Source: Lachnospiraceae bacterium A2
GTDB lineage: Bacteria; Bacillota; Clostridia; Lachnospirales; Lachnospiraceae
Reading direction: 5' to 3'
Assembly: GCA_000403315.2 (NCBI GenBank)
Contig: KE159636.1
Location: 2,455,797-2,519,796, forward strand
DNA length: 64,000 nt
Shown here: positions 1-9,682 of the stretch, piece by piece
Layout of the letters: the number at the start of each line of letters is the position of its first letter
Position numbering within the stretch: position 1 is the stretch's first letter
Notes under the pieces: generated by a model
Database searches by the model: none
Seen by the model: the letters and a program-made list of their open reading frames with translations, nothing else
Told to the model about the DNA's origin: nothing
Program-made: the position numbers and the translations under genes

Positions 1-84
1 TGGATACGAGGTTCCTCCGGCATTGTACAGATCCACGATCTGCTGTTTAAATTCCAGAGTGTAAGATTTTTGGTTTTTTGCCAT
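1..84 (-). CDS. IS3-family transposase OrfA, N-terminal fragment at window edge
   Basis: The first 28 residues begin MAKNQKSYT and match the OrfA at 44153-44431 with one visible substitution (Leu for Pro after SYT). OrfA provides the helix-turn-helix that binds the IS ends and is normally fused to the OrfB integrase by -1 frameshifting. The gene continues outside the window, so its integrity cannot be judged. Confidence 0.8.
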   Translation of the reverse strand, partial: MAKNQKSYTLEFKQQIVDLYNAGGTSYP

Positions 85-163
85 TTTGAACATCTCCTTT
101 GCTCTTTCACTTGATAGTATAAGTTGTTCAACTTTTTCTGTCCACACTTATATACTAACACCA
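1..163 (-). mobile_element. IS3-family element, partial copy entering from the left edge
   Basis: This is the first 163 bp, read on the minus strand, of an IS that is present in full at 44074-45347. It contains the orfA start (ATG at 84 on the minus strand, 28 codons to the window edge), the ribosome site and the terminal repeat. The terminal repeat and the bases beyond it match the left end of the second copy up to CCA at 161-163. That is where the two copies stop agreeing and the relaxase remnant begins, so the IS boundary is well fixed on this side. Confidence 0.85.
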
Positions 164-673
164 CAAAAGAGCCTGTCCGAGTGGCAGACCGCCTACCATG
201 AGCGGATGTCCGCACGGTGGAATCAGCTTGAACGGGGGCAGTCCTCAATGGATACAAAGCGGAAGCACATCCCCACATGGCTCTACAAGTTAGGCGGCAG
301 ACTGGATAAACAGTATGAAGAAATAGTGTCTGTCCTCTCCGACATCAACGCCTTTAATGCAGGGAAGAAAAAAGATAAGGCGTTAGAATTACTCTCCGCA
401 TGGCTCCCAGACGTGGAGAAATTTTCAAAAGAAATCGGCAAACAGCAGGCGTATATTGACAGCTTAAAAGAGAGAATCGGGCAGGAATCCGATTATGCAG
501 GGCGTATGCGTGATGAAAAGTACGAACAGGAACTAAAGGTACAGAAAGCCAACCAGAGGATATTTGAGTTGCAGAAAACCAATCAGCAGATGGAAAGGTT
601 ATTGAAAAGAATCCCACCAGAAGTATTAGAAGAATTGCAGAAAAGCAATCGGAATAGAGCGAAAGAAAGGTAG
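164..673 (+). pseudogene. MobV-family relaxase, C-terminal fragment (IME copy A)
   Basis: From QKSLSEWQTAYHERM onward this is nearly identical to the C-terminal half of the relaxase at 51778-52741. The N-terminal half, with the HxDExxPHxH metal-binding motif that nicks oriT, has been replaced by the IS3-family element ending at 163. The open frame reads back into the IS to about 86, which would add about 26 unrelated residues. What remains is the charged coiled-coil tail (about residues 100-190). It cannot be an active relaxase, so this IME copy has probably lost self-encoded mobilization. It ends 8 bp before the ParB-like gene. Confidence 0.85.
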
Positions 674-681
674 AAATGTGA

Positions 682-1536
682 ATGAAGAAACAGGATTTTA
701 AGGTATTAAAGACCGCAGATTTATATCCGTTTCCCGATAACCCGTTTCATGTAGTGGAGGACGAAATGTTATCAGAATTAGCAGAGAGTATCAAAGAGTT
801 TGGAATCGTAACGCCGATTATCACACGCCCGAAAGAGGACGGGGACGGCTATGAAATCATTGCAGGACAGCGGCGTGTGCGTGCTTCGGAGCTTGCAGGG
901 TTAAACACAATCCCTGCTTTTGTCCTGTCCTTAGACCATGACCGAGCCATCATTACCCTTGTGGACAGCAATTTGCAACGAGAAAATATCCTGCCGAGCG
1001 AGCGGGCGTTTGCCTACAAGATGAAATCCGAAGCCATGAAGCGGCAGGGTTTCCGCACAGACTTAACCTCGTCACAAGTTGGGACGAGGTTGCGGACAGA
1101 CGATAAGGTGGCACAGGGCTTCGGCGTTGGCAGGATGACCGTGCAGAGATTTATCCGCTTGACGGAACTGATAGCGCCGATTTTGCAGATGGTGGACGAG
1201 GGGAAAATCGCCCTCACGCCTGCGGTGGAGCTGTCCTTTTTGAAGAAAGACGAGCAGGAAAATCTACTCGCCACAATGGAGAGCGAAGAAGCAACGCCCT
1301 CACTCTCACAGGCACAGCGGATGAAAAGCCTTAGCCAGAGCGGGCGGCTTGACATGGATATGATATTTTCCATTATGACCGAGGAAAAGGGAAACCAGAA
1401 AGAAACCTTGAAAATCAACACAAGCAAGCTGAAAAAATATTTTCCGAAGAACACAACGCCGAAGCAGATGGAGGACGCCATCATCAAACTGTTAGAGCGT
1501 GAATTGCAGAGGAAACGGGGCAGGGACAGCCGCTAA
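682..1536 (+). CDS. ParB/RepB/Spo0J-family protein (IME copy A)
   Basis: This 284-residue protein has a ParB N-terminal domain (about residues 8-105), including the GQRRVRAS motif of the CTP-binding ParB fold and the following ENILPSERAFAYK segment. A helix-turn-helix lies around residues 145-170 (GVGRMTVQRFIRLTEL), followed by a basic C-terminus. No ParA ATPase is adjacent, so a role in IME maintenance or transcription control is as likely as true partition. A close copy lies at 52750-53604. The 8-bp gap to the relaxase remnant suggests one operon. Confidence 0.9.
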   Translation: MKKQDFKVLKTADLYPFPDNPFHVVEDEMLSELAESIKEFGIVTPIITRPKEDGDGYEIIAGQRRVRASELAGLNTIPAFVLSLDHDRAIITLVDSNLQRENILPSERAFAYKMKSEAMKRQGFRTDLTSSQVGTRLRTDDKVAQGFGVGRMTVQRFIRLTELIAPILQMVDEGKIALTPAVELSFLKKDEQENLLATMESEEATPSLSQAQRMKSLSQSGRLDMDMIFSIMTEEKGNQKETLKINTSKLKKYFPKNTTPKQMEDAIIKLLERELQRKRGRDSR

Positions 1537-1579
1537 TCTTCTTTTTTCAGGAGGTAAATACAGAAAGTTGAGGTAGAAA

Positions 1580-1810
1580 ATGAAAGAAATCCAGTACGAG
1601 ATTGTAAAGAAAATCGCCGTATTGTCCATGAGCGACAGCGGCTACGCAAAGGAAATCAACTTGATTTCATGGAACGGGAACGAGCCGAAGTATGACATCC
1701 GCAGTTTTTCTCCCAACCATGAGAAGTGCGGAAAGGGAATCACGTTGACTGCCGATGAAGCGGCGGCTCTCCTTAAAGCATTGCAGGAAGAATTGAACAG
1801 CGGGGATTGA
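1580..1810 (+). CDS. Small IME protein, 76 residues, unknown function
   Basis: The protein starts MKEIQYEIVKKIAVLS and contains a conserved stretch with KYDIRSFSPNHEKCGKGITLT, followed by an acidic helix (ADEAAALLKALQEEL). The length, neighbours and most residues are preserved in copy B at 53682-53912, which argues for real coding. The pattern resembles small transcriptional-coactivator-like (PC4/YdbC-type) ICE proteins that read as a short beta sheet plus helix. I infer this from residue pattern only, so function is left open. Confidence 0.7.
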   Translation: MKEIQYEIVKKIAVLSMSDSGYAKEINLISWNGNEPKYDIRSFSPNHEKCGKGITLTADEAAALLKALQEELNSGD

Positions 1811-1880
1811 TTGTGTCTGATTGGCAGGTGGGGACGTTTTCAGACGCTCCCCTGCCCTGTCTGGAAAGGAAGATTTGAAT

Positions 1881-2072
1881 ATGGGCGAGGATAAGACAAC
1901 GAACAAAAAGAGAAAGCGTATCATGCCAAAAGCACAAGTGCAGGTAATTATCAGTCGGGAATATGTCGGCACACAGACCGTTGCAGAAGCGTTTATACCG
2001 ATTATCTCCGAGGACATCCGTAGGGAGATTGCCGAGGGTGACACCTTCGACAATGGGGGTATATCCGCTTAG
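1881..2072 (+). CDS. Small basic IME protein, 63 residues
   Basis: I chose the ATG at 1881 because GGAAAGGA lies just upstream; an in-frame TTG at 1821 would add 20 residues. The N-terminus is lysine and arginine rich (TTNKKRKR), followed by QVQVIISREYVGTQTVAEAFIPIISEDIRREI. The copy at 53984-54175 keeps the same start context and C-terminus. It sits directly before the serine recombinase, so a role as an excision or recombinase accessory factor is plausible but unproven. Confidence 0.65.
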   Translation: MGEDKTTNKKRKRIMPKAQVQVIISREYVGTQTVAEAFIPIISEDIRREIAEGDTFDNGGISA

Positions 2073-2127
2073 AATGTACGCAATGGAACATGAAATTGAA
2101 GTAGAACAAAGACGGAGGTTTAACAGC

Positions 2128-4059
2128 ATGGCAGGAATAAGAATGGAAAATAAAATTTATGAAGTCGGCATTTACTGTCGGTTATCAAAGGACGATGGGA
2201 CGGATAACGAGAGTGCGAGCATTGCCACACAGAAATCCATCCTCACGGATTATGTGAAAAAGCAGGGCTGGCACTTGGCAAAAACGTATGTGGACGACGG
2301 GTATTCTGGTACGAATTTCCAAAGACCGAGCTTCCAGAACATGATTAAGGACATTGAAAATGGGCTGATAAATTGCGTGATTACGAAAGATTTATCACGT
2401 TTAGGGAGGAATTACCTTGACTGCGGACTGTATCTCGAAGTCTTTTTTCCCGAAAATAACGTGCGGTATATAGCGGTCAATGACGGCGTGGACACGCTCA
2501 ATAAATCGGTGATGGACATCACGCCATTCCGCAATATCCTAAACGAAATGTATTCCGCCGATGTGTCGGTCAAGATAAAATCGGCGTACCGTGCGAGGTT
2601 TCAGCAGGGGAAATTCATGGGGACATATGCACCCTACGGATATGTCAAAGACCCCGCCGACCATAACCACCTGCTGATAGATGATAAGGTTGCCCATGTG
2701 GTAAGGAAGATATTCGACCTTGCACTTGCAGGAAACGGAATCTCCAAAATCCGCAAGCACATCAATAAACAGCATATTTTACGCCCTGCCGCTTATGCGG
2801 CGGAGCAGGGGGCGACAGGTTATGAACGGTACTTTGAGGACAACGAAGAAAACCGTTATATCTGGAGTGAGAACAGCGTGAGGGGCATTTTAAGAAGCCC
2901 GATATATGCGGGAAACCTTGCAGGCTACAAGCGGATTGCCGCCAACATGAAAAGTAAGAAACGTCCCTCTAAGCTGCCCGAAGAATGGGAAGTGATACCC
3001 GACACCCATGAGGGGATAGTCACACAGGAGGAATTTTATACCGTACAGCAGCTTATCACAAGTCGCAGATTACCCGAAAACAAGGGCGGCTTTGAGAACA
3101 TTTTTGCAGGCGTTATCAAGTGTGCGGACTGCGGCTACGCTCTTCGGGCTATGAGTGCCAACAGAAGAAAACGCCCCGATATCATCGACTGCGTACAATA
3201 CACCTGCAATAATTATGGCAGGTATGGCAACGTCATGTGTATTGCACACGCCATTGAAGCGAGGGATTTATTCAACGCCGTGCTTGCCGACATTAACCGT
3301 TTTGCGGATATGGCGGTGAATGACGAGCGGGCGGTGAGAGCCATAGAAAAGCGGCTAACGGAAACAGACCAGAGCAAAGCAAAAGCAATGGAGAAAGAAC
3401 GGAAGAAGCTGAACAAACGCCTTGCAGAGCTTGACAGGCTGTTTTCCTCTCTCTATGAGGATAAAGTCATGGAGCGTATCACCGAACGGAATTTTGAAAT
3501 GATGTCAGGGAAATACCAGAAAGAACAGCTTGAAATCGAAGCAAGACTGAAAGAAGTAACGGAAACGCTCAATGAAAGCTATGAGAAATCGCAGGGAATC
3601 CGTGACTTCCTCTCCCTTATCCGCAACTATCAAGGCTTAAAAGAACTGGACGCAACGGTTGTAAATGCACTAATAGACAAGATACTTGTTTCGGAACGTG
3701 AAAAATCAGCAGACGGAACAGTGAAGCAGGAAATCAAGATTTACTATAAATTCATCGGCTTTGTCGGTGAATTACATATCACACCCACAAAGCGGTGGAC
3801 AGCATTAAAGCCTAAGAATTGTACAGTGTGCGGTGTTGAATACGTCCCCCGCTCCGCAATATCGAAGTATTGTCCAGAGTGCAGGGGAAAGATAAGAAAG
3901 GCTCAAGGGACAGAAACGAAACGTAGGAGCAGAGAACGAAACAGACAGGTATGTATTGAACTGTCCGCAAAAAATGACCGACTGACATTGAACAGCAGGA
4001 GGGGCGTATTTTACGTCAAGGCAACCTCAATCCAAAGGTTAAGATTTTCCGGTATGTGA
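2128..4059 (+). CDS. Large serine recombinase (TnpX/TndX type), IME copy A
   Basis: The N-terminal resolvase domain carries the catalytic serine in YCRLSKDD (about residue 17) and the TKDLSRLGRN motif. A recombinase domain follows (APYGYVKD onward), then a zinc ribbon (CADCGYALRA ... C ... C), a long coiled coil and a second C-terminal Cys pair motif (CTVCGVEY ... YCPEC). Start 2128 is preceded by CGGAGG. The frame reads through the right attachment site into helicase DNA in another frame, so the last ~25 residues (LTLNSRRGVF...) come from the target. Copy B instead stops right after the site. It should catalyse IME integration and excision. Confidence 0.92.
   Translation: MAGIRMENKIYEVGIYCRLSKDDGTDNESASIATQKSILTDYVKKQGWHLAKTYVDDGYSGTNFQRPSFQNMIKDIENGLINCVITKDLSRLGRNYLDCGLYLEVFFPENNVRYIAVNDGVDTLNKSVMDITPFRNILNEMYSADVSVKIKSAYRARFQQGKFMGTYAPYGYVKDPADHNHLLIDDKVAHVVRKIFDLALAGNGISKIRKHINKQHILRPAAYAAEQGATGYERYFEDNEENRYIWSENSVRGILRSPIYAGNLAGYKRIAANMKSKKRPSKLPEEWEVIPDTHEGIVTQEEFYTVQQLITSRRLPENKGGFENIFAGVIKCADCGYALRAMSANRRKRPDIIDCVQYTCNNYGRYGNVMCIAHAIEARDLFNAVLADINRFADMAVNDERAVRAIEKRLTETDQSKAKAMEKERKKLNKRLAELDRLFSSLYEDKVMERITERNFEMMSGKYQKEQLEIEARLKEVTETLNESYEKSQGIRDFLSLIRNYQGLKELDATVVNALIDKILVSEREKSADGTVKQEIKIYYKFIGFVGELHITPTKRWTALKPKNCTVCGVEYVPRSAISKYCPECRGKIRKAQGTETKRRSRERNRQVCIELSAKNDRLTLNSRRGVFYVKATSIQRLRFSGM
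3978..3994 (+). other. Inferred attR: right end of IME copy A in helicase gene
   Basis: Copies A and B agree up to ...GACCGACTGA and then diverge into two different helicase sequences (CATTGAACAG here, TTTAGAGCAA at 56089). In both, the GA shared by element and target is the start of the Asp codon of D-I/L-EQQEGRILRQGN. Large serine recombinases exchange strands at a central dinucleotide, so GA at 3984-3985 is the likely crossover point. The matching left end is not in the window. Confidence 0.65.
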
Positions 4060-5192
4060 CGGAAGGAACCTTTGACAGCTATTCATGGCAGTTGATTGAA
4101 AATAAGCAGAAATTTATTGGTCAGATTATGACGAGCAAATCCCCGGTGCGTAGCTGTGAGGACGTGGATGAGGCGGCGCTCACTTATGCGGAGGTGAAAG
4201 CCCTGGCTACCGGGAACCCATATATTAAAGAAAAGATGGATCTCGACATACAGGTATCAAAGCTGAAACTGATGAAGGCGAACCACACCAGCCAGAAATA
4301 TAAACTTGAGGATAATATCTCAAAGCACTACCCGCAGCAGATAGCTATTCTGAAAGAGAGGATAGACGGCATGGAAGCAGACATTCAGACCGCAAAGACA
4401 AATCTTCCGGCAGATAAAGAGAAGTTTTTTATGAAAGTCGGGGATAAGCCTTATACAGACAGAAAAGAAGCCGGAACCGCACTTGTGGAGATGTGCAAGG
4501 AGATGAAAACCGTCAATGTGCCTGCAACAGTCGGGGAATATGCCGGGTTTAAAATGGCGGTGTCCTTTGATTCGTTCAACCATAAATTTGTGATGAACTT
4601 AAAAGGGCAGCTTTCCCACAACTTAGAGATCGGCTCTGACCCTCTCGGCAATATTGCCCGTATCAACCATGCCTTAGAATCCATGCCAAAACAGCTTTCA
4701 GAAGCACAGACAAAACTGGAAAACGTGGAGCGACAGCTTGAAACCGCAAAAGTGGAGGTCACAAAGCCGTTTGCACAGGAAGCGGAGCTTGCGGAGAAGC
4801 TGGAACGGCTGTCCGCCTTAAATGCCCTGCTCAATATGGACGAAAAGGGCGATGATGCGATTGGCATGGACGATGCGCCGGAGGAAGAAAACGGAGGGCA
4901 GGAAACTTCTGGACATCATGTCCAGAAGCCAGGGCAGACGGAAAACATTTCTGAACAACCGGAAATAGGCGAAAAAGCCGCTGACGCACCGATACCGTAT
5001 CCGGTAGAAAATGCAAGGCATGACTATTCAGTGGGAAATGGCGGGCTGAGAACTGTGGCGGCAATGGCTGACAAGCCTGTGCAGAGGGCCTCGCTAAAGG
5101 AGAAGCTGAAAGCGTTCAAAGAAAAAGCTGCCGGAGGAGATGCAGATAAAACTATGCTTAAAAAGGCAAAAGAAAAAACAGAAACTTTATAA
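3984..5192 (+). pseudogene. ICE SNF2-type helicase, 3' fragment displaced by IME A
   Basis: From 3984 the frame reads D-I-EQQEGRILRQGNLNPKV, the helicase motif VI region, then RYVTEGTFDSYSW and about 370 more residues (IENKQKF, TSKSPVR, EDVDEAALTYAE, a long coiled coil and an acidic linker). It ends with a DKPVQRASLKEKLKAF tail typical of ICE polyvalent proteins. The ATP-binding N-terminal part is absent because the IME lies between the two halves. A start such as GTG at 4056 could still yield a stand-alone C-terminal protein. The homologous fragment in copy B is at 56087-61213. Confidence 0.85.
4906..4928. repeat. Intragenic 23-bp palindrome, copy 1
   Basis: CTTCTGGACAT, one central base (C), then the exact reverse complement of the first half. 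It lies inside the helicase frame and encodes the T-S-G-H-H-V-Q-K stretch in a low-complexity linker. Further copies are at 9171, 9660 and, split by an IS, at 59362/60933. Confidence 0.9.
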
Positions 5193-5259
5193 TTATCCAG
5201 GAAGGGGCAGCCACAGGGCTGTCCTTTTTCCTGCCATTATCGGAGAAAGGATTAAATAT

Positions 5260-7371
5260 ATGGCAGATATAAAAACAGAAAAACAGAAAGTAAAAGAGAT
5301 CACTGACAAGTTGGAGGAAGGCTTAAAGGAACTTTTTGAAAGCGAGAAATATAAAAGCTACCTCTCCACTATGTCAAAATTTCATAATTACAGTTTTAAC
5401 AACACACTCCTGATAGCCTTACAACGCCCTGATGCAACCTTAGTCGCAGGCTACCAGGCATGGCAGAGGAATTTCAACCGCCATGTAAATAAGGGGGAGA
5501 GGGGAATCCGTATCCTTGCCCCTGCCCCATATAAAATCAAAGAGGAACGGGATAAGTTAGACCCTGTGACTGGGGAGGTCGTGCTGGATAAAGACGGTAT
5601 GCCGCAGACAGAGGAAGTGGAGATAAAAATCCCCGCTTTCCGTGCCGTGTCTGTGTTTGATGTAGCGCAGACGGACGGGGAGCCAATACCGGAACTGGAG
5701 GCCAAAGAACTTCTGTCCACAGTGGAGGGCTATGAGGACTTTATCAAGGCGATTACCTTTGTTGCCCCGGTTCCGGTCAGTTTTGAAGATATTCCCGGAG
5801 ATTCCAAAGGCTTCTTCCGCCCCACAGAAAAGCGGATTGCGGTGCAGGAAGGCATGAGCGAGAGCCAGACTTTAAAGACGATGGTGCATGAAACCGCCCA
5901 TTCCATGCTGCATGATAAGGAAGTCAACAAGGATATTCTTGCGCCCGCAAAGGACAGGAACACCAAAGAGGTGGAAGCCGAAAGTATTGCCTATACAGTA
6001 TGCCAGCATTTCGGCATAGATACCTCGGAGTATTCTTTTGGGTATATTGCAGGCTGGTCATCGGGGCATGACATGAGGGAACTGAAATCTTCCCTTGACA
6101 CAATCCGCAGGACGGCATCGGAACTTATCACGGGCATTGAGGGGCAGCTCCGGGAATTGCAGCGTGACCGGGAACTGATGCAGGGGCAGGAGAAAGAGAG
6201 CCTTTTGCTGATACAGAACAGCGATTTGTCCGAGTACAGCCTTGTAAATGTCCGGGGAATGGATGCTGCAGAGGTTGTGGAAACTCTCTCTGCCATGAAT
6301 GACAATGACAGGCGCAATGTTGCCGCATACCTGGAGAGCAGGGGTGCATGGACGACAGAGATTGCCAATCAGGATACAAAAGAGTTTGGGGAACACCACC
6401 TTGATGTCCGGTATAACACTGACACAAACGAGGTCATTGATATAAAAGTGGAAATGGAACTGAACGAGAGGGCAAAGGAGCCGATCAGTGCGGATGATGT
6501 AATTTTGAAAATTACACATTCGCACGGTTTTGAGGTGGAGCGCATTACCAACAAGACACCAGAGGAAGTGCAGGAGATCATGGCCGTGCTTACAAAGCTG
6601 GAAGATAAGAACACACAGAATATCCGTGACTGACTGAAAAGATATGGAGCTGACTATATCCCTATCATTGTGGGCGGCGGCAGAAATTCCGGTATGCCGC
6701 AGTTTAATGACTTTGAAATTGACCTGGTTAAAAAAGAGATAACCATGATGAGCCACCTTTCCCCGGCAAAGCAGGCGGAGGGCATCATCAACCGGTTAGA
6801 GTTTGCAAAGACCGCTTTTTCCGATGACGAGCGCAATCTTATCGTGAATTATGCCTTTAAGCTGAATGACATGGAAAAGACAGGGGAGCTTGCGGAGCGT
6901 ATTTATTATGAGGAAGCGGAGGGTAATCAGGGGGCTGCCCTTGCGGTCATTGACGCACAGACGGAGATTGACGCACTTCCTGACCCGATGATCGGTTTAT
7001 GGGAGATGGAGGAATACGGCTATTTGGCGGAGGGAATGCTGCCGCTTACAAAGGAAACAGCATTAGAATTGTTTGACCGTGACCTGCCTGTGTACCAGCT
7101 CCACAAGGACGGTTCGGAAACCTTGATACAGGGCAGGGAGCAGGTTACAGAGTATGAGGGAATCTTCGGCATTGAAAAAGCGGATTGGAAGAATGAAAAG
7201 AGCCTGCGGGCGTTGCAGGAGGAACTTGCGGAAGGCAGGGCAAATAAGGAAGCGCAGCTTTTATATGGGGATTCTGATAAGTATGGCATTTATCAGTTAA
7301 AAGATATTCCCCAAATGCGGCAGTTCCAGTTTGCTGGCACGGAATCTTTAAAACGCAGGGGAATTATAAAA
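5260..7371 (+). pseudogene. ICE polyvalent protein: ArdC/zincin N-terminal part, broken
   Basis: The start ATG at 5260 follows GGAGAAAGG. The N-terminal ArdC-like domain (MSKFHNYSFNNTLLIALQRP) is followed by a metallopeptidase-like domain with HETAHSMLH at about residue 210 and a downstream EAESIAYTVC, the arrangement of antirestriction zincins. The frame has a TGA at 6631-6633 where copy B (62470 onward) has TGC. Homology then continues in the same frame (GADYIPIIV, SGMPQFNDFEIDL) into a YodL-type domain until an IS interrupts it at 7372. It is therefore doubly disrupted. The family is thought to protect incoming ICE DNA. Confidence 0.85.
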
Positions 7372-8840
7372 CACCACTTTACAACTTTTTGAGAATTAAA
7401 ATAACGCACAAGGCACTTTCGAGTGTATAATAAGTTTGCAAACAAAACTATACGAAAGAGAGTGACCTTGTACGTCTGATTTATTATACAACGAAAACAA
7501 CCTGATTGGTAGACTGTACCGTTATTTTTATATTTATTTTAAAACTTTTTCCGCACCGACTATTGAAACCCTGTTTCTGCTGGTGTTATCTATACTTGCT
7601 ATGGAGTCTGCAGTTTCCATAAGGTCCCTTTACAGACATTTTTTATCAGGGATTACCCAAAAATCCCTCAATGCATTTTATTATGCATGCTCCTATGCAA
7701 AGGCGGATTATTCCGGGTTTATGAATATCACTGCGGGCATGGCATTAAAGCTTATACCTGAAAAACTGCAGACACAGCCGGTCTTTCTCTGTATTGATGA
7801 TACAATGGTTTCAAAGTTTGGCAAAAAATTTGAAGATGTTTCAAAACTTTTCGATCATGCAGCGCATAATGGTTCAAACTATCTGAATGGGCATTGTTTC
7901 GTAAGCGTAATGCTCTGCGTCCCGGTATGGGACAAAAACAGGATCCATTATCTTTCTGTCCCTCTTGGATACCGCATGTGGCAGAAAAAGGAATCCAAGC
8001 TTGACCTGGCTGCATCTATGGTACGCCAGGCCATGCCGGAACTGCGCACAAAAAGGAATGTCATTATCCTCTGTGACAGCTGGTATGTAAAAAAGAACCT
8101 TGTTTCCATCGTAGACGAATATGAGAACCTTGACCTTATAGGGAATGCAAGGTCTGATTCTGTCATTTATGGCCTGCCGCCGCAGCGCACCGGAAAAAGA
8201 GGGCGGCCTGCGCTGCATGGGAAAAAACTTTCCATTCAAAATGATTTTACGCTGCCTGATGAAAAAACCGGTGATTATTATATGGCCGTGCGCCGCGTCC
8301 TTACTAACATTTTTGGAAAAAGGACAGTTCTGGCATATGTCACATCTGCTGACAAGGCAGAGGGCAGCAGGCGTCTGTTTTTCAGCACAGTTTTTCCGGA
8401 ACAGCTGCAGATTTTCTGCGCATGGCAGGAAAAATCCCCACTGAACCAGACAGGGAGCAGCCGGATGCAGTTTATTCCCCTGATGCTGTATGTATTTCGA
8501 TGGCCGATTGAAGTCAGTTACTACGAACAGAAAACTTTCTGGTCATTGTGCAGCTACATGGTCCGCAGCCGCAGAGGGATTGAAATGCTGGTTAACCTGA
8601 TAAATATTTCATATTGTGCGATGAAGCTGCTGCCATATCAGGACGAGGCGTTTTTTAAATATCAGACACAAAGCGTGCAGGAGTTTCGGTTTGCGTTGAG
8701 TGAACAGATTCGCCAGCAGGTATTTTATGCCATTTTCGTGGAAAAAGTCGAAACCCATATAAAATCAAATGCTATAATTAAGGCCTTAAAACAGCTAATC
8801 CAGCAGCAGGGGTATCATCTGTAAAAGTTGTAAAGTCGTG
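7372..8840 (+). mobile_element. IS4/IS701-like element inserted in the polyvalent gene
   Basis: The ends are inverted repeats, CACCACTTTACAACTTTT on the left and its near-perfect complement at the right end (one mismatch). An 8-bp direct repeat, TTATAAAA, sits at 7364-7371 and 8841-8848, a clear target duplication. Removing the IS and one repeat restores the frame ...RRGIIKDNFDAIKPENY of the host gene. Total length is 1469 bp. Confidence 0.93.
7583..8824 (+). CDS. DDE transposase of the IS4/IS701-like element
   Basis: About 413 residues with an RNase H-like DDE fold: the first Asp in FLCIDDTMVSKFG, the second in ILCDSWYVKK, and the Glu in WPIEVSYYEQKTFW. A GRPALHGKK loop sits between the second and third acids. 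The coding-like frame extends upstream of the GTG at 7583 to about 7470 (LIGRLYRYFYIYFKTF), without a standard start codon. The true N-terminus may therefore use an unusual start, or this copy may have lost its start. Confidence 0.85.
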   Translation: MLSILAMESAVSIRSLYRHFLSGITQKSLNAFYYACSYAKADYSGFMNITAGMALKLIPEKLQTQPVFLCIDDTMVSKFGKKFEDVSKLFDHAAHNGSNYLNGHCFVSVMLCVPVWDKNRIHYLSVPLGYRMWQKKESKLDLAASMVRQAMPELRTKRNVIILCDSWYVKKNLVSIVDEYENLDLIGNARSDSVIYGLPPQRTGKRGRPALHGKKLSIQNDFTLPDEKTGDYYMAVRRVLTNIFGKRTVLAYVTSADKAEGSRRLFFSTVFPEQLQIFCAWQEKSPLNQTGSSRMQFIPLMLYVFRWPIEVSYYEQKTFWSLCSYMVRSRRGIEMLVNLINISYCAMKLLPYQDEAFFKYQTQSVQEFRFALSEQIRQQVFYAIFVEKVETHIKSNAIIKALKQLIQQQGYHL

Positions 8841-9170
8841 TTATAAAAGACAATTTTGATGCCATTAAGCCGGAGAATTACAACCTTGTTTATGTGGGCG
8901 AACTTTCCGAGCTGCAAAGGCGGACGCAGAGCGCAACACTGGAAGCGGTCTATGAGAAATTCAACATAGACCACCCGGCAGATTATAAGGGGCATTCCCT
9001 TTCTGTCAGCGATATTGTGGTGCTGCATGAGGACGGGAAGAACAGCGCACACTTTGTAGATTCGTTCGGCTTTACCGGGCTTCCTGATTTCGTGCGTGAA
9101 CTGGAAGGCATAGAGGAAACGGAAAAGGGAGAAGCAGAGCCGGAAGCACCGCAGGAAGAAACGCTGGACA

Positions 9171-9193
9171 CTTCTGGACATAATGTCCAGAAG
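9171..9193. repeat. Intragenic 23-bp palindrome, copy 2
   Basis: Same half-sites as at 4906 with A as the central base. It encodes T-S-G-H-N-V-Q-K in the linker after the YodL-like domain. Confidence 0.9.
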
Positions 9194-9659
9194 CCAGAAG
9201 CTGAAAAGGCAGAACAGAAAAACTATCCGGCTTTCTACGGTCATACCCTGGTATATGCAATGGAACATGGGGAAGTGGATCAATATTTGGATTCCCGGAA
9301 ACTTGACAGGGAGTGCAAAGAAGCGGTTGAGGGAACAATCCGGCAGAATTTTGACGGTATGCACTTAAAACATGATATTGTGAAGCCTTTAGCGGAGCAG
9401 TACGGTTCAGACCGTATCGCCTTTGTCCTTGCCAATACGCTCCAGCAGGAATCATGGGATGGACGCTTTTCAAGGGATAACAAAGCATGGGCGGCGGAGT
9501 TTTACATTCCGGAAAATCTTGTGCATGGGATAGATGTAAACCGTGAACTGATCGTAAGCAGTCACCCGGCGGTCTTGGACGGTTTTATTGATATGTTCCG
9601 CAGGGAAGTTTTGGAGAAGGAAAAAGAAATGTCTGCCGCACAGGAGAAAGTACAGGACA

Positions 9660-9682
9660 CTTCTGGACATGATGTCCAGAAG
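9660..9682. repeat. Intragenic 23-bp palindrome, copy 3
   Basis: Same half-sites with G as the central base, encoding T-S-G-H-D-V-Q-K directly before a Pro/Glu/Gln-rich repeat region (EQPKPEPAQTEQPKPEKEE). Confidence 0.9.

Noticed and set aside
86-163. N-terminal extension of the relaxase remnant as a real new gene start
   Set aside because: The 26 residues are the complement of the IS end; no ribosome site fits, so it is only an accidental open frame.
5200-5232. GGGGCAGCC/GGGCTGTCC hairpin followed by T5 as terminator between helicase and ArdC genes
   Set aside because: The stem is short and lies between genes expected in one operon; copy B lacks it because another gene lies there. Kept as a weak possibility only.
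5924-6756. Minus-strand ORFs up to 232 residues opposite the ArdC/zincin gene
   Set aside because: Coding pattern and homology to copy B belong to the plus strand; the minus frames have no recognisable motifs.
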